From assembly GCF_025291715.1 (NCBI RefSeq), contig NZ_JAMBIZ010000015.1:18872-82871 (forward strand): a DNA stretch of 64,000 bases, written 5' to 3'. The stretch comes from Metasolibacillus sp. (GTDB lineage Bacteria > Bacillota > Bacilli > Bacillales_A > Planococcaceae). A program made the position numbers and the translations under genes. The notes under the pieces were generated by a model, which did not search any database, had not been told where the DNA came from, and worked only from the letters and a program-made list of their open reading frames with translations. How positions within the stretch are numbered: position 1 is the first letter of the stretch; each line of letters starts with the position of its first letter. This document shows, in pieces, positions 51,355 to 60,307 of this stretch.

Positions 51355-51390
51355 AAAAAGGGCTTCTCGGCATAAGCCGAGGAAGCCTTA
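51355..51390 (-). terminator. Intra-operon hairpin between solute-binding and permease genes
   Basis: TCGGC-ATAA-GCCGA core with flanking GGCTTC/GAAGCC arms (one bulged base), then CTTTTT on the minus strand, 10 bases before the permease ribosome site. Likely a partial terminator giving more binding protein than permease. Confidence 0.7.
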
Positions 51391-52401
51391 ACGGAATAAT
51401 TCGATAAACTTCGTTAATACATCTACTTGCTTTTGCTCTGCCCCTTGCCATTTCACTTCTAATTGAGGAATCTCATCAAGTGTCGCACGATCTTTTACAG
51501 CAATCGCTTCATTGCCTGATAGTAAATAGGCTTCTGCTACAAGTGCCTGTCCTTCATCAGATAAGAGAAAATCAACATATGCCTGTGCCGCGTCCACATG
51601 CTTCGATTCTTTCATAATAGCAACAGCACGTGGGCTTACTACTGTTCCACTTGCTGGATAAATGATATCTACAGGCTCACCGCTTGCTTTTGCTTTATAT
51701 GCCATATAGTCAACGCCTGCAATCGTAATATCTTTTTCTCCTGTAATAACAGCATCTAAAGCCTCTTTATTTGCCCCATTCACTTGTAAACCGTTGCTTT
51801 TCCATTGTTCCATCGTATTCCATGCTGTCCCATCAGCCTCTGTATAACCGAATAAGAAGTCAACCGCTGAACCAGATAAGCTTGGGTCAGGAATATTGAT
51901 TTTATTTTGCCATTGTGGCTGTGCTAAATCCGCCCATTCCTTTGGTGCTTCTGCTGCATTTTTCGTATTGTAAACGATGCCTAATGCCGAAGCGCTATAG
52001 CCATAGTAATAGCCCTCTGCATCTGACCATTCGGCATTGATTTTATCCGCATTTTTCGCTTCCTTATAGCTTTGTAGCTGGTCAGCTTCTTTTAAGCCAT
52101 CCATTGAAGCGACAGAAGCTAATACAACGACATCTGCTACTGGATTATTTTTCTCTGCTTCTAAGCGCGATAAAATTTTCCCCGTTGTTCCTTGGAACAT
52201 TTCAACTTTGATACCTGTTTGCTGTTCAAATGCTTCTTGAATATTTGCTGCTAAGCCATCTGGACCCGCTGAATAAACCGTCACGGTTGTTGATGGCTCT
52301 GCCGCCTCTGCTGACTTTTCCTCTTTTTCTTTACTACTACACCCTGCCAATGCTAGTGTTAATACAAGTGCCGCTGTCGTTAAAACTTTGCTCTTTTTCA
52401 T
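51388..52401 (-). CDS. ABC importer solute-binding lipoprotein (FbpA/aminoethylphosphonate type)
   Basis: Lipoprotein (TLALAGCSSKE lipobox) of 338 residues with a type 2 binding fold: VTVYSAGPDGLAANIQEAFEQQTGIKVE, QGTTGKILSRLEAE and YYYGYSASALGIVYNTK. Members of this group bind ferric iron or 2-aminoethylphosphonate; the sequence does not decide. The ATG at 52401 has GGAGG 7 bases before it, overlapping the ATPase stop; an ATG six bases earlier is too close to the ribosome site. Second gene of the operon. Confidence 0.86.
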   Translation of the reverse strand: MKKSKVLTTAALVLTLALAGCSSKEKEEKSAEAAEPSTTVTVYSAGPDGLAANIQEAFEQQTGIKVEMFQGTTGKILSRLEAEKNNPVADVVVLASVASMDGLKEADQLQSYKEAKNADKINAEWSDAEGYYYGYSASALGIVYNTKNAAEAPKEWADLAQPQWQNKINIPDPSLSGSAVDFLFGYTEADGTAWNTMEQWKSNGLQVNGANKEALDAVITGEKDITIAGVDYMAYKAKASGEPVDIIYPASGTVVSPRAVAIMKESKHVDAAQAYVDFLLSDEGQALVAEAYLLSGNEAIAVKDRATLDEIPQLEVKWQGAEQKQVDVLTKFIELFR

Positions 52402-52403
52402 GT

Positions 52404-53363
52404 TCATTCCTCCAATTGATAAATTTGCTGTTGATCGATAAATATGTCGAGCGTTTGCCCTTGTGTAACAGGCTCTGTATCATAAAAGCCCCACTCACTT
52501 TCTCCTACTTGTGCCTGTATAAAGTAGCGATCTCCAAGAAAAATACTTTTCATGACCTTTGCTGGCATAGCAATTGTGCCTTCACGCGGTTGTCTTGAAA
52601 TTCCTTCTGGACGCACAATACATCTATCCTGCTTTAGCCAATTGACTTTACCAATAAAATCAGCAACGTAAGGCGTTGCAGGTGTTTTATAAATTTCCTG
52701 TGGTGTACCAACCTGTGCAATATGCCCTGCCTCCATCACAATAATTTGATCAGACATCGTCATCGCCTCTGCTTGGTCATGTGTCACAAAAATCGCTTGG
52801 CAATCAAAGCTTTGAATAATATTCATAATTTCATATTGCATTTTCTCTCGTAGTACAGCATCTAGTGCCGACAAAGGTTCATCAAATAAAATCAACTTAG
52901 GATTTATCGCAAGCGCTCGTGCTAAAGCAACACGCTGCTGCTGCCCACCTGATAATTCTCCAGGCTTTCTTTGCTCAAAGCCTTCCATGCTAACAAGCTG
53001 CATCACATGCTGCACACGCTGCGGTATTTCAGCTTTAGCAATAATACCTTTTAAACCAAAGGCGATATTTTGAAAGATGGTCATATGTGGCCATAAGGCA
53101 AAATCCTGAAACACCATGGCAATATTTCGTTTACTAGGCTGTATATTAATTTTTTGCTCCGTTGAATAAATCACTGTATCATCAAAGCGAATCTCACCTT
53201 GCGTTGGCTGCTCCAAGCCTGCCAACATTTTCAACAATGTTGTTTTGCCACAGCCCGATTGACCTAAAATCGTCGTAAATTTGCTATTTAGCTCTAAATT
53301 AATCGGCCACAACACTTGTGTGTCTCCATACTTCTTTTCAATATTCGTTAATGAAATTTTCAT
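52404..53363 (-). CDS. ABC importer ATP-binding protein (FbpC/PhnT type)
   Basis: 319 residues: Walker A GQSGCGKTT, signature LSGGQQQRVALARALA, Walker B LILFDEPLSALD, H-loop FVTHDQAEAM, and a short TOBE-like C-terminus. First gene of the operon ATPase, binding protein, permease, MBL hydrolase. Divergent from a LysR gene, with a dyad operator candidate between them. With the permease frameshifted the transporter may be non-functional in this strain. Confidence 0.9.
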   Translation of the reverse strand: MKISLTNIEKKYGDTQVLWPINLELNSKFTTILGQSGCGKTTLLKMLAGLEQPTQGEIRFDDTVIYSTEQKINIQPSKRNIAMVFQDFALWPHMTIFQNIAFGLKGIIAKAEIPQRVQHVMQLVSMEGFEQRKPGELSGGQQQRVALARALAINPKLILFDEPLSALDAVLREKMQYEIMNIIQSFDCQAIFVTHDQAEAMTMSDQIIVMEAGHIAQVGTPQEIYKTPATPYVADFIGKVNWLKQDRCIVRPEGISRQPREGTIAMPAKVMKSIFLGDRYFIQAQVGESEWGFYDTEPVTQGQTLDIFIDQQQIYQLEE

Positions 53364-53413
53364 TATATCCTCCCTGTCTATTACTACTATAGGGTGCAGA
53401 TATTTAGAAAATA

Positions 53414-53439
53414 TTAACGTACTATTAATAAAACGTTAA
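53414..53439. promoter_or_regulatory. Candidate LysR operator, TTAACGT-N12-ACGTTAA
   Basis: Perfect 7-base inverted arms at 53414-53420 and 53433-53439 in the divergent intergenic region between the ABC operon and the lysR gene; contains the T-N11-A spacing that LysR proteins favour. Confidence 0.55.
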
Positions 53440-53500
53440 AAAAATTCTAATAAAATAAAACAAATGTAAGATTTTATCTAATTTACTTTAGGGGGATAAA

Positions 53501-54382
53501 ATGAATAATATAAAATTGCAGGCATTTTGCTTATTAGTGGAGCACAGAAAGCTTGCTCCTGTCGCACAGCAGCTTAATATTACAAAGCCAACTGTTTCCT
53601 TTCATATCCGTTCCATTGAAGAGGAGTATGGCATCCAGCTATTTCGGACAAATGCTGGTGGCTATCGCCTAACCGCTGCTGGTGAAGGGCTCTATCATTA
53701 CGCAAAGCAAATTGTACAGCTACATAAAGAGATGACAAATTTTATCGAGGATTTATTGGCAGGCGATGTCGGCTCCATCCGACTCGGTGCGAGTGGCTTA
53801 CCTGCGCATATTTTTATGCCAGAGCTCATCCACCAAATTTCAACAACCTACCCAGCTATACAAATTTCATTTATCGTGAAAACAGCACCTGAAATTGAAG
53901 AACTCGTTGCACAGCATGAGCTTGATTTCGGCTTTATTATGGAAACAAAGCAGGAAAATCCATTACTCGTTTACGAAACAATCGGTGAAGACACCTTTGT
54001 TTTAGCATTCAGTCCAAAGCACGAGCTCGCCTCAAAGCACAACATGACAAAGGCGGATATTTTACAATATAAAATTTTGCTGCACACCTCCTCCAGCTCA
54101 ACAAACTATTTTATTGAGCAATGGCTAGGCTCGCAATCCGCCATGAACAAAATGGAATTAGACTCAATCAGCACCATCAAAAAAATGCTAACATTCGGCA
54201 CAACTGTCGCCTTCCTGTCAGCAGCTTTAATTGAGGAGGAACTACGCGCTGGCTCCTTAGTCAAAAAAGATTTAGCCGACCGCTCCTTAACACGCAAAAT
54301 TCAATTTATCTATTCTAGCTCCCGACTAGACAGCCCAATTGATGTTTTTGTCAAAAAAGCAATTGGGGAATTGCAGATTTAA
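53501..54382 (+). CDS. LysR-family transcriptional regulator
   Basis: 293 residues; N-terminal helix-turn-helix LAPVAQQLNITKPTVSFHIRSIEEEYGIQLFRTNAGGYRLTAAG and C-terminal co-inducer domain. AGGGGGATA precedes the ATG. It is divergent from the ABC/MBL operon, so it probably regulates that operon and itself in response to the transported compound or a product. Confidence 0.88.
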   Translation: MNNIKLQAFCLLVEHRKLAPVAQQLNITKPTVSFHIRSIEEEYGIQLFRTNAGGYRLTAAGEGLYHYAKQIVQLHKEMTNFIEDLLAGDVGSIRLGASGLPAHIFMPELIHQISTTYPAIQISFIVKTAPEIEELVAQHELDFGFIMETKQENPLLVYETIGEDTFVLAFSPKHELASKHNMTKADILQYKILLHTSSSSTNYFIEQWLGSQSAMNKMELDSISTIKKMLTFGTTVAFLSAALIEEELRAGSLVKKDLADRSLTRKIQFIYSSSRLDSPIDVFVKKAIGELQI

Positions 54383-54389
54383 TAAAAAA

Positions 54390-54424
54390 AGAAAGCTCTC
54401 GTTACAAAGTTAAGAGAGCTTTCT
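54390..54424. terminator. Bidirectional terminator between lysR and the 143-aa membrane protein
   Basis: AGAAAGCTCTC (54390-54400) and GAGAGCTTTCT (54414-54424) with flanking A and T runs; its distal arm touches the stop codon of the minus-strand gene. Confidence 0.85.
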
Positions 54425-54854
54425 ATAATACCCTAGCAATCATTAAGTCTACAAACCAGAAACTCACACCTGGATATAAGCATATAAATATTAATTTAAT
54501 GAAATAAAACTCATTCGTTAAATACTCATAAGTTAGTAGATCAGCATCCAATAGCTGAAGAATAATAACGGCTACGATACAGCCTGTTGCCATATGCAAA
54601 ATAAGCGATAGCAGCTTTTTATTTTTGCTCGCTCTATCAATGATGATTGATGCAGGAATACCTATGCCGATTATGAATGGAGCAACACATACTAAAGAAA
54701 ACACTAAAATTAATATGAGTCTACTAACCAACGAAAATAGTATATTATCATGCGTTCCCTGTGTGACATTTGTATCCATTACATTTATTAAAAATCCAAT
54801 ATTAAATATAACAATAAAACTTGTTAGAAATTTTCTTTTTAAAATAGAATTCAT
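54423..54854 (-). CDS. Four-span membrane protein, 143 aa, unknown
   Basis: Hydrophobic segments near residues 8-25, 45-70, 84-100 and 112-135. No recognised domain. AAGGAGATG lies upstream of the ATG, and it has its own terminator, so it is probably a true gene. Function unknown. Confidence 0.6.
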   Translation of the reverse strand: MNSILKRKFLTSFIVIFNIGFLINVMDTNVTQGTHDNILFSLVSRLILILVFSLVCVAPFIIGIGIPASIIIDRASKNKKLLSLILHMATGCIVAVIILQLLDADLLTYEYLTNEFYFIKLIFICLYPGVSFWFVDLMIARVL

Positions 54855-55053
54855 CGTAACATCTCCTTAAATATAGAGAAGTATTCCATATAACCTCTCA
54901 AACCAGTTCAAATTATACACATTTACACCTATAAAGACCATTTCAAAACTATTTTTGAAGGAAACATGTTAGAAACTATTGCTATAGCAGGATTCCCCAG
55001 CTACATTATGCTATACTATTTCCATATTCGAAATAAAAGGAGGCTTTCTTTTT

Positions 55054-56436
55054 ATGAGTCATTTAGAAAAATTGGATGCTTATTTTACAGAGCATCGTGC
55101 ACGCCATTTGTCGGAGTTAAACGAGTTTTTGCGCATTCCTAGTATTTCAGCATTGTCTGAGCATAAAGGAGATATGCGTGATGCAGCAAATTGGCTAGCA
55201 GAGCATTTAAAATCTTTAAAAATGGAAAATGTAGCGGTCGAGGAAACAGCTGGGCATCCTGTTGTTTATGGAGAATGGTTACATGCTGAAGGCAAGCCAA
55301 CGATTTTATTCTACGGGCACTATGATGTACAGCCTGTAGATCCGCTAAATTTATGGGAAACACCACCTTTTGAACCAACGATTCGCGATAATAAATTGTT
55401 TGCGCGTGGTTCTTCTGATGATAAAGGACAAGTGTTTATGCACTTAAAAATGATTGAAGCATTGTTTGCGACAGAGGGTACACTGCCAGTAAACGTGAAA
55501 TTTATTTATGAAGGTGAAGAGGAAATTGGTAGCCCATCTCTTCCAAAATATACAGAAGATAATAAAGAAAAATTAGCAGCGGATCTAATTGTTATTTCTG
55601 ATACAGGTCTTTATGCAAAAGGCAAGCCTGCTGTATGCTACGGTCTACGTGGCTTAACTGGCGTGCAAATTGATGTGCGCGGAGCGAAAGGCGATTTACA
55701 CTCTGGTCTTTATGGCGGTGGTGTCCAAAATGCGATTCACGCATTAACTGAAATTTTGGCTTCCTTCCGCGATGAGCACGGGACAATTCAAGTCGATGGC
55801 TTCTACGATAAAGTGTTGCCATTATCTGATGAAGAGCGCCAAGCATATCGTGATTTGGGCTTTGATGAGGAAGCATTGAAGGACGAGCTAAAAGTACCTG
55901 CATTATTCGGTGAAGCTGGCTACTCTTATTTAGAGCAAACATGGGCACGCCCGACATTAGAAATTAATGGCGTCTTCGGTGGCTTCTCTGGTGAAGGCAT
56001 TAAAACGGTATTACCTGCTGAGGCTGGTGCGAAAATTACATGCCGTTTAGTACCAAACCAAGACCCTGAGGAAATTGTAGCATTATTAAAGGCACATATT
56101 GAAAAATATAAGCCTGCTGGTGTGGAAGTTATCGTTTCTGAATTCGATAAAGGAAAACCATACTTAACACCATTCGATCACCCATTAATTCAAGCAGCTG
56201 GTCGCTCTTATGAAAAAGTATACAAAGTGCCAACTGCTTACACACGTGGTGGTGGCTCGATTCCAATCGTAGCAGCATTTGATGAAATTTTAAACCTACC
56301 TGTTGTTTTAATGGGCTTCGGCTTATCTGAAGAAAATTTCCATGCACCAAATGAGCATTTCCATTTAGAAAACTTTGATCAAGGCTTACGTGTATTAGGC
56401 GATTACTTACACGAAGTTGCAGAGTTAAAGCTATAA
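55054..56436 (+). CDS. M20-family dipeptidase
   Basis: 460 residues, CNDP/DapE-type metallopeptidase. Metal and catalytic residues are seen: GHYDVQPVDP (His, Asp), SSDDKGQ (Asp bridge), YEGEEEIGSPS (Glu base and ligand), and a late FHAPNEHF with His. The dimerisation lid is inserted at about residues 200-330. No signal peptide, so cytosolic peptide breakdown. AAAGGAGG precedes the ATG, and a strong terminator follows. Confidence 0.88.
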   Translation: MSHLEKLDAYFTEHRARHLSELNEFLRIPSISALSEHKGDMRDAANWLAEHLKSLKMENVAVEETAGHPVVYGEWLHAEGKPTILFYGHYDVQPVDPLNLWETPPFEPTIRDNKLFARGSSDDKGQVFMHLKMIEALFATEGTLPVNVKFIYEGEEEIGSPSLPKYTEDNKEKLAADLIVISDTGLYAKGKPAVCYGLRGLTGVQIDVRGAKGDLHSGLYGGGVQNAIHALTEILASFRDEHGTIQVDGFYDKVLPLSDEERQAYRDLGFDEEALKDELKVPALFGEAGYSYLEQTWARPTLEINGVFGGFSGEGIKTVLPAEAGAKITCRLVPNQDPEEIVALLKAHIEKYKPAGVEVIVSEFDKGKPYLTPFDHPLIQAAGRSYEKVYKVPTAYTRGGGSIPIVAAFDEILNLPVVLMGFGLSEENFHAPNEHFHLENFDQGLRVLGDYLHEVAELKL

Positions 56437-56439
56437 CAA

Positions 56440-56469
56440 AAAAGGTCTGTCCAGATGGGCAGACCTTTT
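56440..56469. terminator. Bidirectional terminator between the dipeptidase and ctaB genes
   Basis: AAAAGGTCTGTCC (56440-56452) pairs with GGGCAGACCTTTT (56457-56469) with one wobble; loop of four bases; A and T tracts on both sides. Confidence 0.85.
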
Positions 56470-56470
56470 C

Positions 56471-57367
56471 TTATAGAGCTTGCATAATTAATCCGACAGA
56501 TGCGTAAATAATAACTGTTGCAAACAAGACCATCATGTGAATAAGAGAAAAAGCAAACATTTTATTCGCCCATGTTTTCCCTTCCATTTTATGATAGCCG
56601 ACAAAGCTTAACCATAGCCAAATACCACCAAGCACCAGTGACACAAGCGTTAATCCTAAGCTTAATGGTAAAAATAAAAAGCTTGTTAGCATTAGCAGCA
56701 CTAAATACACATTTGTTTGAATATATGTTCGGCGCTGCCCTTTCGCTACAGGAAGCATTGGAATATTCGCAGCAGCATAATCATCATGCTTGCGAATAGC
56801 AATCGCGTAAAAATGTGGCATTTGCCAAATCACCATAATAATAAACAATGCCCAGCATGCCGGATGCCAAATATTTGGTGCAACTGCTGCCCATCCAATT
56901 AATGGAGGCACTGCTCCAGAAATACTACCAACCTCTGTGTTCCAAATCGTTCGACGCTTCGTCCACATCGTATATGGCACAACATAAAAAAATACACCTA
57001 AAAAGCCTAAAAACATTGCAAGTGGTGTCGTAAATGCCAGTGCAATTAAACCGAGAATTAAGAAGACAACCCCAGCTATTAACACTGTTCGTGTATTCAG
57101 TTCCCCAGTTACAGTAGGACGTGTCTTTGTACGAGGCATCACCTTATCGATATCGCGATCATACAAATTATTAAAGATACCAGCCGCTGCAATCACAAGG
57201 GCTGAGCCTACTGTTGCCAAAATAATATTTGGGATGTTTTCAATAAAATTTAGTTCATACGTATAAAGCGCAAGCATAAGCCCCGCAACCATCGGAATCA
57301 AATTTGATTTAATGATGCCAGTCTTCACAGCCTGTGCCCATAAATTTATAGTAGATTGCTTCTGCAT
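56471..57367 (-). CDS. ctaB: Protoheme IX farnesyltransferase (heme O synthase)
   Basis: 298 residues, UbiA-family membrane prenyltransferase with about nine spans. The two Asp-rich motifs are NNLYDRDIDKVMPRTKTRPTVTGEL (residue 65 on) and the loop near YAIAIRKHDDYAAANIPMLP. It makes heme O for terminal oxidases. In Bacillus ctaB is usually beside ctaA and the cytochrome oxidase genes; here it stands alone, so it is a relocated or second copy. GAGGGG precedes the ATG. The promoter region abuts repeat array C. Confidence 0.9.
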   Translation of the reverse strand: MQKQSTINLWAQAVKTGIIKSNLIPMVAGLMLALYTYELNFIENIPNIILATVGSALVIAAAGIFNNLYDRDIDKVMPRTKTRPTVTGELNTRTVLIAGVVFLILGLIALAFTTPLAMFLGFLGVFFYVVPYTMWTKRRTIWNTEVGSISGAVPPLIGWAAVAPNIWHPACWALFIIMVIWQMPHFYAIAIRKHDDYAAANIPMLPVAKGQRRTYIQTNVYLVLLMLTSFLFLPLSLGLTLVSLVLGGIWLWLSFVGYHKMEGKTWANKMFAFSLIHMMVLFATVIIYASVGLIMQAL

Positions 57368-57469
57368 AATCGTTACCCCTCATTATAGTCACTATTATTA
57401 AGTATACATTATATATGAGACTATGTGCTATGGAACTAGATGTTTTGTCATAAATTTGTGCGAGGGACT

Positions 57470-57572
57470 TATATCAGCGGGTTTGAGAGATATATCGGCG
57501 AAATTTGAAATATATCAGCGACTTTCAGGAATATATCAGCGAAATTCGAATTATATCGGCGACCTTCAATTT
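57470..57572. repeat. Array C: five 20/21-bp units, core TATATCRGCG
   Basis: Units begin at 57470, 57491, 57511, 57532 and 57552, spaced 21, 20, 21, 20. Core TATATCAGCG or TATATCGGCG, followed by a variable A/T-rich part. The last unit runs into the final codons and stop (57566-57568) of the NERD gene. The core sequence differs from arrays A and B but the period and placement are alike. Confidence 0.88.
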
Positions 57573-58471
57573 CGCTTCATTGAAATACGATATTTTCTTC
57601 CCTTATTCTCCCCACTATAAGGAAAGCCTAATTTTTTTAATAAGCGCTTCGCACTATCACCCGACTCAATCCCTACAAATCTCCGAAACTCTTCATTTGT
57701 AATCCATTCGTCTATTAATAGACAATAATCCCGCATGGCTTGTTTTAATAATGTGCCATCGTCTTTATAATTGCATTTTAGACACTTAAAATGCCCATAG
57801 TGATACTGCATTTTGCTTTGGCACTGCACACAGAGCACCCCTTGGCGAACTCTAGCTTTATCAATATTTAATTGTGGCTTATGAATTGTATGCATTTGAA
57901 GTAATTGCCTAGCTAAACTATGAAGTTCTTGCGAAGATAACCGTGTAGCATACTGTTTGAGGTGTTCTCGAACATGGAATTCAAGTCCACTGCGATGAAA
58001 TACCGGCTCACCCTGTGGGATATGACCAATAATTGTTTTGGGTAATGCAAAGACAACCGCATATAACACTGGCAAATCACTAACAACCCTACGTAACATT
58101 CTTTGATGGCGACGCACTTGGTCTAGTGGATTGCGAAAACCTTGAATAGTGCCATCCTCTAATGTTCTTGTAAACTGGTGCCGTTCCTCATCAAAATCAA
58201 TACGACCAACGATATTTTTAATTTCTATAATCAGTAGAAACTTTTGACAAAGAAAAATCGTATCTATTTGATGTGCATTTGTTTGAAAATCATGTAGCAA
58301 ATAATAAGGCTCATCCAGCTGCATGTCTTGCCAATTTTGGTCAACATAGCGCTCTCCTAGCAAGCCTTGCTGCAAGCGAATTAGCTCATCCTTGTATTCA
58401 GGAAATCCTCGCCGAATTGCCGCTTGAAGCAATTGTTCTTTAACAGTCTGCTCACGCTGCAAAACAATCAT
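57566..58471 (-). CDS. NERD-domain protein with zinc ribbon (nuclease-related)
   Basis: 301 residues. NERD domain at about 35-160 (GLLGERYVDQNW, HQIDTIFLCQKFLLIIEIKN with the Asp and ExK of a PD-(D/E)xK-like fold). A CxxC-x(n)-CxxC zinc ribbon follows (LCVQCQSK, FKCLKCNY), then a small C-terminal helical domain of DNA-binding look. The ATG at 58471 has GGGGGGAG close upstream; 24 in-frame codons before it lack a ribosome site. Probably a DNA-processing or defence-related nuclease; the target is unknown. Array C begins at its stop codon. Confidence 0.78.
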   Translation of the reverse strand: MIVLQREQTVKEQLLQAAIRRGFPEYKDELIRLQQGLLGERYVDQNWQDMQLDEPYYLLHDFQTNAHQIDTIFLCQKFLLIIEIKNIVGRIDFDEERHQFTRTLEDGTIQGFRNPLDQVRRHQRMLRRVVSDLPVLYAVVFALPKTIIGHIPQGEPVFHRSGLEFHVREHLKQYATRLSSQELHSLARQLLQMHTIHKPQLNIDKARVRQGVLCVQCQSKMQYHYGHFKCLKCNYKDDGTLLKQAMRDYCLLIDEWITNEEFRRFVGIESGDSAKRLLKKLGFPYSGENKGRKYRISMKRN

Positions 58472-58645
58472 ATTCTCCCCCCTTTTAAAGGGATCATATG
58501 CATTTTCTAAAATTTTAGCAAACTTCCAAATGTCATATTTCACTATGTTCTAGCTATTCAAATTTATATTTCAGACACCCTTATTTTAAGAAAAGTCTGC
58601 TACTAAACGAGTTCTTAACTAACCAAATATTAAATTTCAGATATA

Positions 58646-58677
58646 AAAAGTAGCTGCCAACTTCGACAGCTACTTTT
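58646..58677 (-). terminator. Terminator after the Gfo/Idh gene
   Basis: AAAAGTAGCTG (58646-58656) and CAGCTACTTTT (58667-58677), 10-base loop, T run on the minus strand, just after the stop codon. Confidence 0.85.
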
Positions 58678-58680
58678 GCT

Positions 58681-59619
58681 TTATTTCAACAACTCATCAA
58701 TCCATTTTTGCACTTTTAAGCCTTCTTCAAATGAAACGATAAGGGCGTCTTCATCTTGAAGATGCGCGCGACATGCGTCTAACAGTGATGCAGGCTCGAT
58801 GCTTGGTGTGACATGTTGCGCTTCCTCATATGCAGCGCTTAGCCATAGTTCTGACCAGTTGCGTAGCGTCATGACTTTCTCTGTGCCAAACACTTTAAAT
58901 TCCAAGCGCTCCTCTTGCCCGATACTAGACAAACCATTTAATACAACAGGCACACCATTCTCCGTTTTTGCTAATGCGGATACACCTGTTTCACATAGTG
59001 TGACATCCTCTGGATATGTTGTTTCATGCGATAAAATCGTTATATCCCCAAAGAAATGATGCATTAATTGTAAGTAGTGTGGGAATACCTCGCGAATAAA
59101 GCCGCCTTGTTCACGCGATGCAATCCACGGGTTTTGCTGCCATTTTCTTGGCCATTCTGGGAAATATGTATGCAATTCAATACGCACAATTTCTCCCAAT
59201 TCTTGATTTGCTAAACGTTGCTTCATTTCATGTACTGCAGGGCTATACATCAATGGGAAATGCATCGCTGTTTTGACGCCTGCCTCTTCAGCCACCTGTA
59301 CCATCTCAATACCATCCTGTGCATCATGTGCCAATGGCTTTTCAGAAAGAATGTGTAAGCCATGTGCTGCAATTTCCTTCGCAAGCGGTGCATGGCTTAC
59401 TGGCGGTGTACCGATATATACCCAGTCTGGTTTCGTTGCTAATAATTCTTCCAATGTCGCAACAGCAGGAATGTTATATTTATCAGCAATCTCCTGTAAG
59501 CGTGTTTGATTGCCATCAAAAATAGCGACAATCTCGGCATATGGATGCGCTAAAATTTGATTAATAATGCGCTCTCCTACAATACCTGTACCAATTAATG
59601 CAAATGTTGTTTTTGTCAT
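58681..59619 (-). CDS. Gfo/Idh/MocA-family oxidoreductase
   Basis: 312 residues: Rossmann motif GTGIVGERIINQIL, YIGTPPVSHAPLAKEIAAHGLHILSEKPLAHD (the EKP signature, catalytic Lys), and a C-terminal alpha/beta domain. NAD(P)-dependent oxidation of a sugar or related compound. The ATG at 59619 has GGAG 9 bases upstream. It follows the YvbH-type gene by 17 bases in the same transcript. Substrate unknown. Confidence 0.85.
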   Translation of the reverse strand: MTKTTFALIGTGIVGERIINQILAHPYAEIVAIFDGNQTRLQEIADKYNIPAVATLEELLATKPDWVYIGTPPVSHAPLAKEIAAHGLHILSEKPLAHDAQDGIEMVQVAEEAGVKTAMHFPLMYSPAVHEMKQRLANQELGEIVRIELHTYFPEWPRKWQQNPWIASREQGGFIREVFPHYLQLMHHFFGDITILSHETTYPEDVTLCETGVSALAKTENGVPVVLNGLSSIGQEERLEFKVFGTEKVMTLRNWSELWLSAAYEEAQHVTPSIEPASLLDACRAHLQDEDALIVSFEEGLKVQKWIDELLK

Positions 59620-59636
59620 AAAAATAATCTCCAAAC

Positions 59637-60251
59637 TTAGTTATGAATATAACGCTCAAATACGTCGCCATAGTCTTTTTTTACATATTGTTTCTTTTGC
59701 TGTAACAGCCATTCATGTGAAAACTTTGTAATATCTTCAAATGAGCTAGCAGGTGCTACCTCATTATTGCCGACACGGCCTAATGCGCTAGCTGCAAGCG
59801 ACAAGCTCTGTTTTGCTGAATCGAATTTGTACGTATTCGATTTTTGCTCCAGTGAAATGGCATGCAATGCTTTGTATAAATCTTTAATCTCATTCAAGAA
59901 TTTTTTATGAATATCAATCGACATCGGGATATCGCCAATTGTAAACTTAATTTCCACATCCAAATCAATTGTTCCAGCTGTTTCAAGCAGCACGCTTTCA
60001 ATTGTTGCATGCTCATAATCATAGCGGCGAAGCAGGCGTTTTTTGCTAATCGCATTTGCCCCATCCACGTGAATTAAAGCATAATTAGTAAAGCAATATT
60101 CATCTGCCTTTGTTTTAATTAAGAAGTAAATTTGTTCATCAATTTCGTTAAAAATAAAATCGTCTGAATCTGTTTTATCGAAGTCCTCCTTTGGCACAAC
60201 TACGCCAATATCTGAGAGACCTAATGCATCCGATGCGAATTTTTTAAACAT
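59637..60251 (-). CDS. yvbH: YvbH-family PH-domain protein
   Basis: 204 residues. The start MFKKFASDALGLSDIGVVV and the stretch FLIKTKADEYCFTNYALIHVDG...RLLRRYDY match the YvbH family of bacilli, which has a bacterial PH domain in residues 20-130 and a helical C-terminal part. AGGAGGTG lies just before the ATG. Role not established. It is the first gene of a two-gene unit with the Gfo/Idh enzyme. Confidence 0.8.
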   Translation of the reverse strand: MFKKFASDALGLSDIGVVVPKEDFDKTDSDDFIFNEIDEQIYFLIKTKADEYCFTNYALIHVDGANAISKKRLLRRYDYEHATIESVLLETAGTIDLDVEIKFTIGDIPMSIDIHKKFLNEIKDLYKALHAISLEQKSNTYKFDSAKQSLSLAASALGRVGNNEVAPASSFEDITKFSHEWLLQQKKQYVKKDYGDVFERYIHN

Positions 60252-60307
60252 TTCGCCACCTCCTATTTTTTTAATAGTCTAACATTTCTATAGTTTAGAG
60301 GCTACTT

